From positions 167,668,083-167,732,082 of the forward strand of contig NC_133390.1 of assembly GCF_047511655.1 (NCBI RefSeq): a stretch of DNA of 64,000 nucleotides, written 5' to 3'. The DNA is from Castor canadensis (taxonomy: Eukaryota > Chordata > Mammalia > Rodentia > Castoridae). The position numbers and the translations under genes were made by a program. This document shows, in pieces, positions 26,360 to 47,003 of the stretch; position 1 is the stretch's first letter; every line of letters begins with the position of its first letter. Below the pieces are notes generated by a model, which did not search any database, was not told where the DNA came from, and saw only the letters and a program-made list of their open reading frames with translations.

Positions 26360-26418
26360 TCACTTCTGATTGGCCAGCTGGTTCTCCAGCTCCTCCAGTC
26401 GTGCTGTCAGCTGGGCCA
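26360..26418 (-). CDS. MATN4: MATN4 coding exon 10 (coiled coil and stop)
   Basis: 59-nt terminal coding exon. Joined to exon 9 it restores [20 protein letters not shown] followed by TGA at 26362-26360. These are the leucine heptads that trimerise matrilins. The 3'UTR continues to lower coordinates. I could not place a convincing poly(A) signal. Confidence 0.92.
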
Positions 26419-29400
26419 GTGAGCCGTTAAGGAAGCCCGCTGTGGTTTCAGGGTCCCTTCACCTTCCCTCCAGCCCTGCCTCCAATCCCAAAGGATATAA
26501 TTCTGCGTCAGGCTCTCGAGCGCCGCCAGCGCGCGGCCTTGGAACTCCACCAGGCTTTCGCATTGGCACGGGCTGCGGAGTTCTGTCCCTGCGCCAAGGC
26601 CCTCCTCTGCAGACAGGGCAGAGAGTCAGGGGAAGGAGGAACTGTAGGAGGCAAAGCCAGCCCCTCCGATTTACCTCCGCCGGGCCTGTGGTTGAGAGGA
26701 TGAGCTTTGGACTCAGACAGACCTGGATTGAATCCCAGCTAAGTAGCTGAGAGGTATTGGACAACTTATTCAACTTCTCTAAGCCTCCGTTTCCTCATCT
26801 GTAAAATGAATATGGCAGAAGCTATTCTTTGGTATTATGAGCATTCAATGGTTTATGTAAGTGCACACCACTTGCAAGAGAGTCTTTCAAACCTTACTGC
26901 TCATTGGAATCAGCAGAAGGGCTTGTGAGAACAAAGAGTCTGAGGCAGAGTGAGGAAGGAGCTGAGAATCCACAATTCCAGTGAGCTCCCAGGCGATGCT
27001 GATCCTACTGGCCCATGAACTTGACTTGAGTAGCCAGAGTCCAAGTGAAGCGTTGCAATGCAATGGCGTATGTGTTTGCTATCCAATGTGCCCTATGCAG
27101 TAGTCAAAAGCCACATGTAGCTGTTTAACACTTGAAATGTGACTGGTGCAACTGAAGGCCTAGTTTTTTTTATTTTGTGTTCATCGATTGTAATTGGGTA
27201 GGTACAGGTAGCTAGCTACCAGATACCTTATTGGAAAGCACAGATCTAGAACATTGCCTAACAGCAGTAAACACTTTATTGTGTATTTCAACTAGACTAG
27301 TGGTTCTCACTGAAATTATTTAAATGTGTGCTGTTTTCAGTATTACAGATAGTGGAGTAGTAAGCACAATGCCTGGCACTTTCCCTTCATAAAGAGCCAT
27401 TGTGACTGAAAGGTTCTCTCTTTCATGTTAGCCTCGTATGAGCCCTTAGCAAACTGATGTGTGTCATGTTATTAATATCATCAATAGCAGTCACATAAAG
27501 ACTCCTAACTTTACAGTTGAGGAAACCAAGGGTCAGAGAAGATGGAGGATATGCCAGGATCAAACAGCCAATTGATGAAGAGCCTCTACCACAAAGTCCA
27601 GACTTCCCTTAGCATTCTAGAGCTGGAGGTAACCTTGAGCAGGCAGTGCCCTCCCCTCATACAAAAGAGAAAGTTAAGATAGGGTGGGGGTTAAGTGACT
27701 TGTCCAAAGTCACCCTGTAGATGTGAAAGTCAGGACAGGAAGCTCTGAAATACAGTGCCTCCACAGGGGGAAGATGGGTGGGAAAAGAGAGTGGGAGTGG
27801 GAGAGTGGGAGAGGAGAGAGGAGGGAGGGGAAGGAGGAAGGGGGGGTGAGAGAAAAAGAGAGAAAGAGAGAAGAAGAACGAGAAGGAGGAGAAGGAGGAG
27901 GAGGAGAAGGAGAGGGAGGAGGAGGAAGAGGAGAAGGAGGAGGAGGAGGAGGAGGAGGAAAGGACACATACACAAAACTACATTCTCCAGACAGTCCTCC
28001 AGTACAGTCCTACTGACCCTATTTCTGCAAGCAGGGTCTGATAAATTGAAAGGAGAGTCACATTTTATGCCTGAGTTAAGAGTCTAAAGACCTTATGATA
28101 AAAATTAGCCCCAAGAATTCCCCGATATCACCTGTATTGCAGTGCACATGGACCAGCCTCCCTCCTCACTTCAAGGGGAGCTGCCCACTCGCCCTCCAGC
28201 CCCATCCCCATTAAAGCCAGATGAATTAGAGAGATTACCTTTATAGGTAATCCAAAAAGCACATGTCTTTGTGTACTTAAAACACACTCAATCCTGCCAC
28301 TTTGCCATGTTCATAAGGTTAAATTCCATCTAGTTCAAGGGATATATATATGTGGTGACTCCACTAATAAATGCTAAATTTGGCTTGTTTTTAAATTTTT
28401 TTCTCAAATTATTTTAAACACTACTAATTCTAAACACTATTAATTTGAGTCTATGCTAGTGCTTTCTTTTGACTTTAATATACATATGAATCACCTAGGA
28501 TCTGATTCCTTAGATCTGCAGATTGCAGGAAATGTTGCATTTCTAACAATCTGCTAAGCGACAGTCCCACTTTAAGTAACAAGGCCCCGTCTAGTGAGCC
28601 CATCCCTTGGCTATAACTCTGTGGATAGGATGGGGAGCAGTGAAGAGGAAGGGGCACTATCGGAGGCTGGGCAGTGTGAGAATGAGAGGAGCCCCAAGAA
28701 AGATGTGCGCACCGGGGCAGATGCTGCCTTTGAGGTTCTCCAGCAGGTGTGTCATGGTGCTGAAGTCAGGGGAGTAGGACACGTGCAGCTCAGCAGGCTC
28801 GGAGGCAATCTCACGCAGCTCCTCCTCTACCGCCTTGCCCACGCCCACAGCGTACATGACGATGCCTGCAGGGCCGAGGGACTCAGAGGGCACCCGAGAC
28901 CTAGGGAAAACCACCTCCCAGCCTCCCTCCCAACCCCAGCCCAGTCTGTCCCATGCTGAGCCCACCTTCCTCCTTGGCGCGCGCTGCCCACAAGGAGATG
29001 TCATCCTGGGAGCGGCCATCGGTGAAGACCAGGCCGACGCGAGGCACATTGAGGGCTCGGGGCCGGGCACCCTGCGCCTCGGAGAAACTGTGCTCCACCA
29101 TGTGGCGCAGCGCCAGCCCAGTCATGGTCCCGCGCTCCATGTACTCCACAGCCAGGACCGCCTGCTTGACTTCAGCCGCAGTGCCATAGCGGCCTAGCGG
29201 GAACTCGGTGCGCACGCGGCTTGAGAACTGCACCAGCCCGATGCGGGAACCCTCTGGGGACACGTCCAGGAAGTCCACGATCTGGTTCACAAAACGCTTT
29301 ACCAGCTCGAAGTTCTGTGGGCGCACACTCTTGGAGCCATCCAGGAGCAGAACAAGGTCCACGTGGCCTTCCCGGCACCCTACCAGCAAGAAGGCCGGGA

Positions 29401-32400
29401 TGGAAGGGGCCGATCCCTGACCAGCAACAGCCATTTACCCATCTAATCCTTCACTGGCAATCACTTATCATATAACACATACCATTTATGAGTCTTTGCT
29501 GTGCCCACGGGGTGCTTCAAACATCATCACCTTCTTCTCCATGCTAACCCTTGGCATTGAGTGCTTAGCACAAACCAACTACTTGCATCTCTTTTTAATA
29601 ATCACCACCAATAATAATAACCACTAGAGCTCTAATTTATTGATCATCCATACTATACATCAGTCAATTCTAAACATCTTACCAATATTAATAACAAAAA
29701 CATTATTTACTGACAGTTTGCTGTGTTGTCAGGCATCAGGTGGCACTGGGCTTATGCTATATATTTATAATATATAATTATATATATAATATATATATAA
29801 AAGGATATACATGTATATAAAAGGATATATACATATATATATCCTTTTAATAACCTTGAGTATCATCCCAAATTCCTGTAACCTGAGGTTCTGAAGGACA
29901 TAGTGACTTGCCTCAGATTCCATAGCTAGTAGTGATTGATCCAGGACATGAAGCTACATTGTCACCACCCCAAAAACAGTTCATGAGACCCTATCTTGAA
30001 AAACCCATCACAAAAAAGGGCTGGTGGAGTGGCTCAAGGTTTAGACCCTGAGTTCAAGCCCTAGCACTGAAAAAAAAAAAAAAAGCAGTGGGCCTAGTGG
30101 GAGGTAATTAGGCCCTAGGAGGCCCACCCTAAGGATTAATGCCCATCTCAAGAGACTGAGACTGAGACTGGATTAGTTACCATGACTGTGAATAGTTTTA
30201 AAGTAAGGCCACCTCATGTATTTGGTCTCTTCCACATGCCAGCCCACCACTCATATACATGCTCCTGCCATGTGATCTGTCAGCCTCCAGGCCCTTGCCA
30301 GAAGCCAAGCATGCTGACCCCCAGAGCTTCAAGCCAAAGAAACCTCTGTTCTTTATTAATCATCCAGACTTAGATACATTGCTATAGCAACACAAAACAG
30401 CCACTACCTGCGGTACTTTGTTACAGCAGCCCAGATGGACTAAGACAGAATGAGTAGAGATGTGCCAAGGCAGCAAGGGTCATCTTGGAAAGTGGGGAGC
30501 ATCACGTGCCCGGACATGGGAGCTAGGAAGAGCTCAACACATTCAGGAAGGGACAGACCAGTGTGACTGAAATGCTCAAGTGTGACAGGAGACAAGGTAA
30601 TGGGTTAGCTGAAGCTAGGCTGTAATGAGCTAAAGTGATGGTTACCATAACTCACAGTAAAATAATAATAATAAATCATGATGCACTTCATATACTCACA
30701 TAACACCTAACTTAAGCTTCATGAAACAGTACTTACTCTTTCTACATGCAGAAAACTCTATTTTCTCTTCCATTCTTTTTTTTTTAATGCTAGTTTTAAG
30801 CCTCTAATTTGACCTCATTATCCACTAATGTGACTGTGCTCACCACTTGAAAAATTCAGGGTTAAGGCATTGCATCTTTATTCTTTAAGCTTTGATGAGC
30901 CACAGAAGAATTTTGAGCAATGAAGAAATATGATCTAATGTGATTAATCAATTAACCTTGGCAGCAGGGTAGAGAATTGGAGGGAAAGCAACTGAGGCAG
31001 GGCCCAACACACCCTTCAATATCCACATCCCACACACACATCCACACCACATTCTTCGGCCACAGCAAGGGTGAAGTGAGCATGTTCTGAAATGCAGGCA
31101 GTGAGGCAGGAACAATCTCAATACCGCTCTGCTCAATACTCACGGTCACAGCTCTTGCCATCTGCTTGAAGTCGCCTCCCCTCAGGGCACAGGCAGTGAT
31201 AGGAGAGGCCCTCACTCACACACTGGAACTCACAGCCATGGTCCACTCCATTGCAAAGGTCCCTGACTTAAAGGAGAGACAAAGCAGAATGAGTCAGGGC
31301 AGACCCCACCAGCTAGGATTCCCTGCTGCTCCCCACAAGCACAAGAGACTCCTCCTCACCCTGACAGCTCCTCCCATCTGGCAGCAGGTCATGGCCCTCC
31401 CTGCAGCGGCACTGTGTTCCCCCAAGGGTGCTGACACACTCATGCTGGCAGCTGTGGTTCCCGAAGCTGCAGTGGTCAATGGCTGGTGGAAGGAAGAAAC
31501 AACAAAATGTTGGTGCCGGTTGGGTTGGAGGCATCCTAGGCCTCAGTCTGGGATGCTGGTTATGAGGGCTTACTCACCCTTGCAGCTCCTCTGGTCCTGC
31601 TGGAGTGCAAAGCCAGCTTGGCAATGACAGAAATAGGAGCCCGGGGAATTGACACAGTGGTGCTCACAGCCATGGATCCCTTCAGCACACAGGTCAATGG
31701 CTAAAGAAGAGATGAAGTCAGGCTTTGCCCAGGGCCAAGCTGCTCAGTCCATCAGTGTGACCAACTTTTAAGAATACCCGTGCTGGTGTCCCAGCCCCCA
31801 GATCCTGATTAATCAGTCTGGGATGAAACCAGGTATCTGTAACTTCTATAAGCATAAGCTTCCTTATATAGGTCAAGCTTGATCTACAGAGTGAGGCAGA
31901 CCTCCCACGCCAAACCCTGGACACATCCCAAAGCCAGTATGCCCATTACTCAACCAGGCATGAGGAGAATCCACAATTGCATAAGTCAAGGCCCCTGTCT
32001 TCCAGATGCCCACTAACTTACAGGGCAGGACGAGGTGAGGCCACTTTGCCTGTCTAAGCCTCTATTTTCCCATCTGCAAAATGGGAATATAATAGAAGAG
32101 AGCAATTGCTGTTTCCAACTTCCTTCTGAGCAGGTGGAGGAGGACCTATTGTCTGTTGAGTACCTTGAGGGTTTGGATGTGCAAAGACGGCCTAATGCTG
32201 AGCTGAGGAACACGGACTAGAGAAAGGAGAACTGTCCTGCAGAAAGAGTGAGAATTTGGAGTTTCTGCAAAAGAGATGGGGATAGAGAGAGCAGAAGAAG
32301 AGAACCCAAGAGGCAGTGTAAAGATGTCTGTGGATTAAGGCTGCTAATGAAAAGCCCCTGTTGTGGGCTTTTAGGAACAAGGACATCTAATATTCAATTA

Positions 32401-35400
32401 TAAATATATGTTTGCTTTTTAAAATGTTCATGTTTGACCTTACAGGTATAACTCATACCTCTGTCCACCTCCACCCTTGATAAAATGGACATATGCACAC
32501 ATCCAATACACACACATGCCCTTGTATGCAGAACCATGTAAACCAAAGAAGAGACTGATTTACACACATGGAACACATGTGTGGAGTTGGAAAATTGAGA
32601 AAGTATCCATAAGTCAAAAGAATGCAAGAGAAGTTCACAGGAGAAGCAACCACCAGAAGATAAGCCCTAGGGAATTCTCAGAAATCTTAGAGATCTTTGG
32701 TTAATAGTCACCAAATGGATGTGTGTGTCGGGGAGGAGGGGTGAAAAGCCAACCAACCTTTTTAAGTTGCTAACATCAAGAAGACCCCAGGTTGCATCTA
32801 GGTTATTGGGGTCACATGACCTCTTTTTCCAGGCCGTTACAAGGCTGAGAGACAATGTGTGGAATGATCCTAGCACAATACCTGATACTAACTTGGCACT
32901 TAGTAAGTGGTAACATTTGCTACGTGTATGTCTCAGGAGTAGACATATTCACCAAAAAGAAAAATCCAACTGTATAAGCAAGGCATCATGTGCCATCGCT
33001 TTTCAGAAAACACAAAAGAACCAGGTCTTGAAAAACTTATTATGGCAACCCAAGGCAGCACCACAGAAGGAGATGAAGTGCAAGGTAAGAATGAGGAGCA
33101 TGTGGGGGAGACCCACCTTATTAAAGACCCCCAAAATCAGAAACTGAAAGGATGTGGCTGGAAGGAGACAGAAAAAACAAGTTGGGCAGGTAGGTTGGAG
33201 CCAGGTAGGGCACTAGGTTGAAAAAAGAGGAGAAAGAGCTACAGAAAGCACATTTAACTGTAAATCAAGGCTCAGATCCCTGGTCCCACCAAGGACTGTG
33301 TGACCCCAAGAAATTACTCTTCTTTCTAAGGTTTGTAAGGTGAAGGAGGTGGGCTTTGACTTCCAAAATTCCTGTTAAACTCATTGTTCTAATACTGGGG
33401 CAGTGAGGAGCCAAAGAAGATTCTGTAGCATTGAGACTGCAGGGCACAGGTACTTCTAGTTCTCACCCAAACAACTCTTGTTATCTGCTGCTAGCTTGTA
33501 GCCAGAGTTGCAGGCACAGTAGAAAGTTCCTGGAGTGTTGATACACTGGTGCTGACAGTCATGTCCCCACTCAGCACACAGGTCCTTCCCTGAGGATACA
33601 CAGGACTAGAATCAACAGGGGTCACAAGCCTCCAAAGAGAGGGCTGAATGGGGATGGGGCCTGAGGCAGGCAAAATCCTCAGGAATAGCCTTAGGTAGAA
33701 TATGACTCATTTGAGGGGGACAGTCCAGGTGGGAGGTTTAGGGAAAGAATGGGGCTTGAGCAGCCCCTGTGACTACGCTAAGAAGAGAAAGCACTGGACT
33801 GGATGTGTCAGTGCCATGGGGTAGAACCACCCAGAGGTTGGGGCAGTGCAGGGAAGTGGAGAGGTACTAAATCAAGATGGGTGAGATAACACCAAAAGTC
33901 ACTTGCAGTGTTTAGAGTTGACAGTGGGAGGAGCCATACTCACGTGAGCAGGGCATGACTCCTACCAGGCTGTTGCTCTCAGCTTAGGGGGACTGCAATT
34001 CTTGTTTTTTCTTTTGTTTTGGGGACAAGGTCTTGTTATGTAGCCCCAGCTAACCTCCTGCCTCAATCTCTGGAGTGCTCATATTACAGCAATACATCAC
34101 TATGCCCAGCAAGGGACAATAATTCTTATTTTGAAGGCATTGGTATTAGAGTTTGGCATGAAGCCTGTGGCAAATCACACAATCCCTCATCCTTGTGAGC
34201 AAGACAGGCTGAGTTGCTCTTGTGGGATGAGGCTTAAGCAAAGGTGACCAAGAGTAGGGCTACCCCAGCAGCACCTCAACTCTACCTGGTGGGCAGAATA
34301 AAGCTAGGATGCTCAGACTGCCCCAACTCGAAAGAATTTACTGTGCTGGGAACCAGAATCCAAGCAGCTAGAGTTCTAACCTCACTCCAGCGCTTCTCTA
34401 ACTCACCGCACAACCGGCCCTGGAACTGCAGGCCAAACTCCTGGATAAGGTCAAAGGACTCAACCAGGAAGACGTGCTCATCCAGTGGGGGTGACGCCAT
34501 GGCACGCAGAGAACCCACATCTGCACGCTGCACCCCCACCGCGTATATTTCAATGCCCCTGGCGCGCGCTTGCGCCGCCACCTCGGTCACGCGGTCCTGG
34601 GGCCTCCCGTCGGTCACGATAACCGCGACGCGCGGCACGCGCTCCTCCAGCGGGCGCGCGCCCTCGGCCTCGCTGAAGGCCACGTTCATGGTATACAGGA
34701 TTGCCAGCCCGGTCATCGTGCCCTGCGCTAGCGGCACCAGGCCGCGGATGGCGCGCTCCATGTCTTCGCGGCGAGAGAAGGCACCGAGAGGAAAGACGCT
34801 CTGCACTTGACTCGAATACTGGATCACGCCGACGCGTGTGGCGTTGAGCCCCACGTCCAGGCTGCGGAGGAGGCTTACTAGGAACTGTCGCATGGTCTCA
34901 AACTCGAAAGGGCGCACGCTGCGGGAGCTGTCTATCACGAACACCAAATCAAGAGGCCCAGTACGGCACCTAGGACCTGTGGGGGACATCGGGAGAACTT
35001 TTGTAGGTCAGCAAAGGCTGATCTCCGAGGAAACTCCCCTCCCCCAGGAAAACCCTGGAGAAATGCTATCCTCGCGAACAGCGCCCAGCATAGTAGTAAC
35101 CTTGCAAACGCACGATACACTCCCTCCCTCATCCGGCGTTTGCTGAGAACCTAGGCTAGGATGCTTCATAAATTCCCCATGGTACGGCTCTAAGGGCTAT
35201 TCTGGTGATGTATTATCCATTCAGGAATGGGCAAAGAAGAGCTGTCCAAACCCAAATGCCTATAGGAGCCAGGCAGGCAACATAAATAAATGAACTGGTT
35301 GAGTTAGGACTTGGACACCAAAGAGCCTGTATCCCTCCTAAAGTGGACAGATCCAGCCAATTTATTGCCATGTGGCCATTTGCACTGGATGTTAGCAGAT

Positions 35401-35778
35401 CCGTGGATTTTTCAAGAAAGGTCTCAAATTGGGATTTTTATGTGAAATCTCTTGGTTTTTCTATATTTTCTATAAACTTTTCAAACTTAAGCACTATGTG
35501 GACAGTTATGCATGAACCCCAAACTAAGCTACATCTACAGGTGAGGAAAATGAGGCTCAGAGAAGTGCAGTGGAAAACGCAAACACAATTGGGTATGTCC
35601 CAAAGCCCTTGCTTTTCTCTCCCCAGCAGTCTTGGCTGGCAGCAGATAAGCTGCCTCTGCTCCCCTCCCCCCACTGGTGAGGGCTGGGCCCCGGGTCACC
35701 TGCTGACTGAAGCTGAGTTTCCCAGGGCTGGAAAAGGAGCAGCAACATAAGCAGTAGCCAGCAAAGAGGGCCCCTCAT
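26360..35778 (-). CDS. MATN4: MATN4, matrilin-4 (complete, 10 coding exons, 624 aa)
   Basis: Secreted extracellular-matrix adaptor of the matrilin family, which oligomerises and bridges collagen and proteoglycan networks. Joined minus-strand exons: 35778-35700, 34976-34407, 33589-33467, 31700-31578, 31482-31360, 31266-31144, 29379-28966, 28865-28713, 26606-26499, 26418-26360; total 1,875 nt including stop. Domain order seen: signal peptide (about 1-23), VWA1 (MIDAS motif DSSRS at 42-46), four EGF-like modules (about 217-380), VWA2 (DGSKS at 394-398), then a short C-terminal heptad coiled coil ending LENQLANQK. This is the full vertebrate matrilin-4 architecture and within 2 residues of the human length as I recall it. 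Introns are GT-AG except the last, which is AT-AC. Start chosen at the ATG preceding a hydrophobic leader ([11 protein letters not shown]). RBPJL lies head-to-head upstream. No inactivating change seen. Confidence 0.97.
26419..26498 (-). other. MATN4: U12-type AT-AC intron of MATN4 (80 nt)
   Basis: Minus-strand donor ATATCCTTT matches the minor-spliceosome AT-AC consensus. A branch site TTCCTTAAC lies at 26434-26426, and the intron ends in CTCAC at 26419. Only this splice restores the conserved [14 protein letters not shown] reading frame. Matrilin-1 (cartilage matrix protein) was among the first genes in which an AT-AC intron was recognised, and the coiled-coil intron is conserved in the family. 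Confidence 0.9.
26499..26606 (-). CDS. MATN4: MATN4 coding exon 9 (linker to coiled coil)
   Basis: 108-nt exon encoding [20 protein letters not shown] and on to [10 protein letters not shown]. The CxC cysteine pair is where matrilin subunits are disulfide-linked. It ends at a U12-type donor that reads ATATCCTT on the minus strand. Confidence 0.92.
26690..26856 (+). mobile_element. MIR SINE
   Basis: GCTTTGGACTCAGACAGACC, TTCAACTTCTCTAAGCCTCC and TTTCCTCATCTGTAAAATGA are MIR core landmarks; MATN4 intron 8. Confidence 0.75.
27765..27961. repeat. Polypurine GA-rich tract in MATN4 intron 8
   Basis: Almost entirely G and A on the plus strand, ending in (GGA)n. Spurious Arg/Glu-rich or Pro/Ser-rich reading frames arise from it. 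Confidence 0.9.
28713..28865 (-). CDS. MATN4: MATN4 coding exon 8 (VWA2, second part)
   Basis: 153-nt exon encoding [20 protein letters not shown] to [11 protein letters not shown]. The donor reads G/GTGCGC, a weak match to the U1 consensus, but the phase and protein alignment support it. Confidence 0.93.
28966..29379 (-). CDS. MATN4: MATN4 coding exon 7 (VWA2, first part)
   Basis: 414-nt exon beginning [18 protein letters not shown], which contains the second MIDAS (DGSKS), and continuing through the conserved [19 protein letters not shown] to the donor GTGGGC. Confidence 0.96.
29757..29848. repeat. AT-rich (TA)n block with 30-bp inverted repeat
   Basis: Alternating TA sequence in MATN4 intron 6. 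It ends in a near-perfect inverted repeat at 29819-29848 with AAAAGGATATATA-type arms. Confidence 0.85.
29966..30084 (+). mobile_element. Dimeric SINE, 5'-truncated
   Basis: Linker CATGAGACCCTATCTTGAAA plus ID half and A15 tail. Inserted next to the MaLR LTR in MATN4 intron 6. Confidence 0.8.
30085..30450 (+). mobile_element. MaLR-type LTR in MATN4 intron 6
   Basis: GTGGGAGGTAATTAGG, TGCCATGTGATCT, the AAACCTCTGTTCTTTATTAA-like poly(A) region, and the terminal GGACTAAGACAG are typical of MLT1/MST LTRs. Confidence 0.7.
31144..31266 (-). CDS. MATN4: MATN4 coding exon 6 (EGF-like 4)
   Basis: 123-nt phase 1-1 exon encoding the EGF module [16 protein letters not shown] to DGKSCD. Donor is GTGAGT. 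Confidence 0.95.
31360..31482 (-). CDS. MATN4: MATN4 coding exon 5 (EGF-like 3)
   Basis: 123-nt phase 1-1 exon encoding the EGF module [16 protein letters not shown] to DGRSCQ. It contains an N-glycosylation sequon, NHS. Confidence 0.95.
31578..31700 (-). CDS. MATN4: MATN4 coding exon 4 (EGF-like 2)
   Basis: 123-nt phase 1-1 exon encoding the EGF module [16 protein letters not shown] to DQRSCK, with six cysteines. The intron to the next exon is only 95 nt. Confidence 0.95.
33467..33589 (-). CDS. MATN4: MATN4 coding exon 3 (EGF-like 1)
   Basis: 123-nt phase 1-1 exon encoding one EGF-like module ([15 protein letters not shown] to NKSCL) with six cysteines. Confidence 0.95.
34001..34114 (-). 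mobile_element. B1-type SINE
   Basis: Reverse B1: GGACAAGGTCTTGTTATGTA and TGGAGTGCTCATATTACAGC; MATN4 intron 2. Confidence 0.65.
34407..34976 (-). CDS. MATN4: MATN4 coding exon 2 (VWA1 domain)
   Basis: 570-nt exon, phase 1 at both ends, carrying essentially all of the first von Willebrand factor A domain. Visible landmarks are [18 protein letters not shown] at the N-terminal side with the MIDAS DxSxS, GTMTGLAI, and [15 protein letters not shown]. The exon is very CpG-rich compared with its flanks. Confidence 0.96.
35700..35778 (-). CDS. MATN4: MATN4 coding exon 1 (signal peptide)
   Basis: Begins with the ATG at 35778-35776 and encodes a leucine-rich secretion signal, ending in phase 1 at a GTGACC donor. 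Upstream on the minus strand a pyrimidine tract and CAG at 35814 look like a splice acceptor. So the 5'UTR part of this exon is probably 35779-35813, with a non-coding exon further upstream. Confidence 0.93.
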
Positions 35779-36605
35779 GGTGCTTGAGGGACAGAGAACG
35801 GAAGTGTCAGAGCCTGGAGGGAGAAAGGAAATTCATAAGGCAAGAGTGTGGACTGAGTGCTTATTCTGAGAGGTGGACACTTGGAGGGAGAGAGGGTCTT
35901 GGGTTTATTTTACTAATCTCTCTATTTTTGTGTATGTTCCAAAATACTTCATGATGAAAACTGTCTTTATATTGGGATTTCTGGGAAAACACAAGAAATT
36001 CTTTGTAGAACTGCAGAAAGTCACACTTCACAGAACTGTAAGATAGTAAATAAAAATTAGATAAGAAATATACAAATTTTAAGATGAAAAAAGGCCTCCT
36101 AAATGATGGGTTCAGTGCTTTTTTACACATTGTGGCATTTAACCCTCTCTCCAATTCTGCCACTAAGGCTGCGTTTTCCCCTTTGTACAAATGAGGATCA
36201 CGAGGCTTAGAGAAGTTAAGCTCTGGTACCAGATGCGCCAGGAGAGAATCCCCCTATTTGGTTCTGTGGGCCAGTCAGGGCGCTCCGTGTCCTCTTCTCT
36301 GGAGAGGTGAACCAACCTCTGCAGACAGAGCCATTCTCCACTTCAGCTCCTCCCCCTCTGCACACAGGAGCCTCTGTGTGGCTGTCATTGTAAGCCCCCA
36401 TCCGGACCCCACACATAGATGCACACCGCCCAACAGCAGGTGGCAGGGAAGAGCGCGACCTTTCGCAGGGTCGCGTGTGGGAGTGGTGGGGCATGAGTGG
36501 GCCAAAGCCCACCATGCACTTGAACTCCAGGTTGGTGCCTCTGTTCCCAGGAGATGCCGCCAGGGAGCACCTGCCCGGGTCTGGCTGCAATTGCTAGGTG
36601 GCGGT

Positions 36606-36621
36606 GGGAAGCCCACATCTG
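36606..36621 (-). promoter_or_regulatory. PTF1-like bipartite site (E-box plus TC-box) upstream of RBPJL
   Basis: On the minus strand the E-box CAGATG is followed after 5 nt by TTCCC(A). In canonical exocrine PTF1 sites the TC-box lies one helical turn from the E-box, and the spacing here is the same. It lies about 190 nt before the RBPJL ATG. A second E-box (CAGGTG, 36627-36632) lies about two turns from the same TC-box. RBPJL is known to be activated by the PTF1 complex, so position and motif fit. Occupancy is inference. Confidence 0.45.
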
Positions 36622-36691
36622 CTCAGCAGGTGTCCCTGCCCAGAGCAAACAGGCGACCTGGAGCTCCAGGGTCTTGGAGATAAGACCAGGA

Positions 36692-36701
36692 CAAAATATA
36701 T
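36692..36701 (+). promoter_or_regulatory. TATA-like element for RBPJL
   Basis: An A/T-rich AAAATATAT stretch lies about 110 nt before the RBPJL start codon in otherwise GC-rich sequence. Weak, position-based call. Confidence 0.3.
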
Positions 36702-36804
36702 CCCGCGCAAAGGTCTGGAGCAGAGGTGTGCAGGGCTCCAGGGGCAGCGTTACTGGACGCCCCAGAGGGCAGCAAGAGAGCGGCTAGGGCTTCTCCAAGC
36801 GTCC

Positions 36805-46677
<9,873 letters not shown>

Positions 46678-47003
46678 GTGCGATCCCTGTTGTGCACCAC
46701 TGAGGTCCGCACCCAGGCCCGGAGCCGGGTTGTTTCTCTGTGTCATAAACCCTGCTGCCTTGAGGCTCGCCATAGAAATCCGCTCTCACACAGGTCACTC
46801 ACTTGTCCTTAAACATACAGGAAAACACAACCTGTGTGATGCTGTGTCCTGTGTGTGCTTCTCTCTGCCTGTGTCTCTTCTCAGTAATTTGGTCTGTAGA
46901 TCTATTTATGTGTCCCTATCCCTGCGTCTTTGTCTCTCTCACAATTGCACATAGTCTGAGAAGCAAAGCCTGAGGATTTGCTCTCCAAGTATCAATGTTC
47001 CCA

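Larger units (their letters stand above)
35779..36804. promoter_or_regulatory. Head-to-head MATN4/RBPJL intergenic segment
   Basis: 1,026 bp between divergent start codons. Contains a likely MATN4 acceptor near 35814, a MIR-like remnant around 36135-36210, and GC-rich sequence with E-boxes from about 36560 that should hold the RBPJL promoter. The MATN4 transcription start may lie upstream, overlapping RBPJL. Confidence 0.5.

Noticed and set aside
26443-26466. A GT-AG alternative for the last MATN4 intron
   Set aside because: It would be about 23 nt long, far below the spliceable minimum, and would break the conserved coiled-coil sequence.
27710-28087. Arg/Glu-rich and Pro/Ser-rich open frames
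   Set aside because: Products of the polypurine tract in a MATN4 intron; no splice or homology support.
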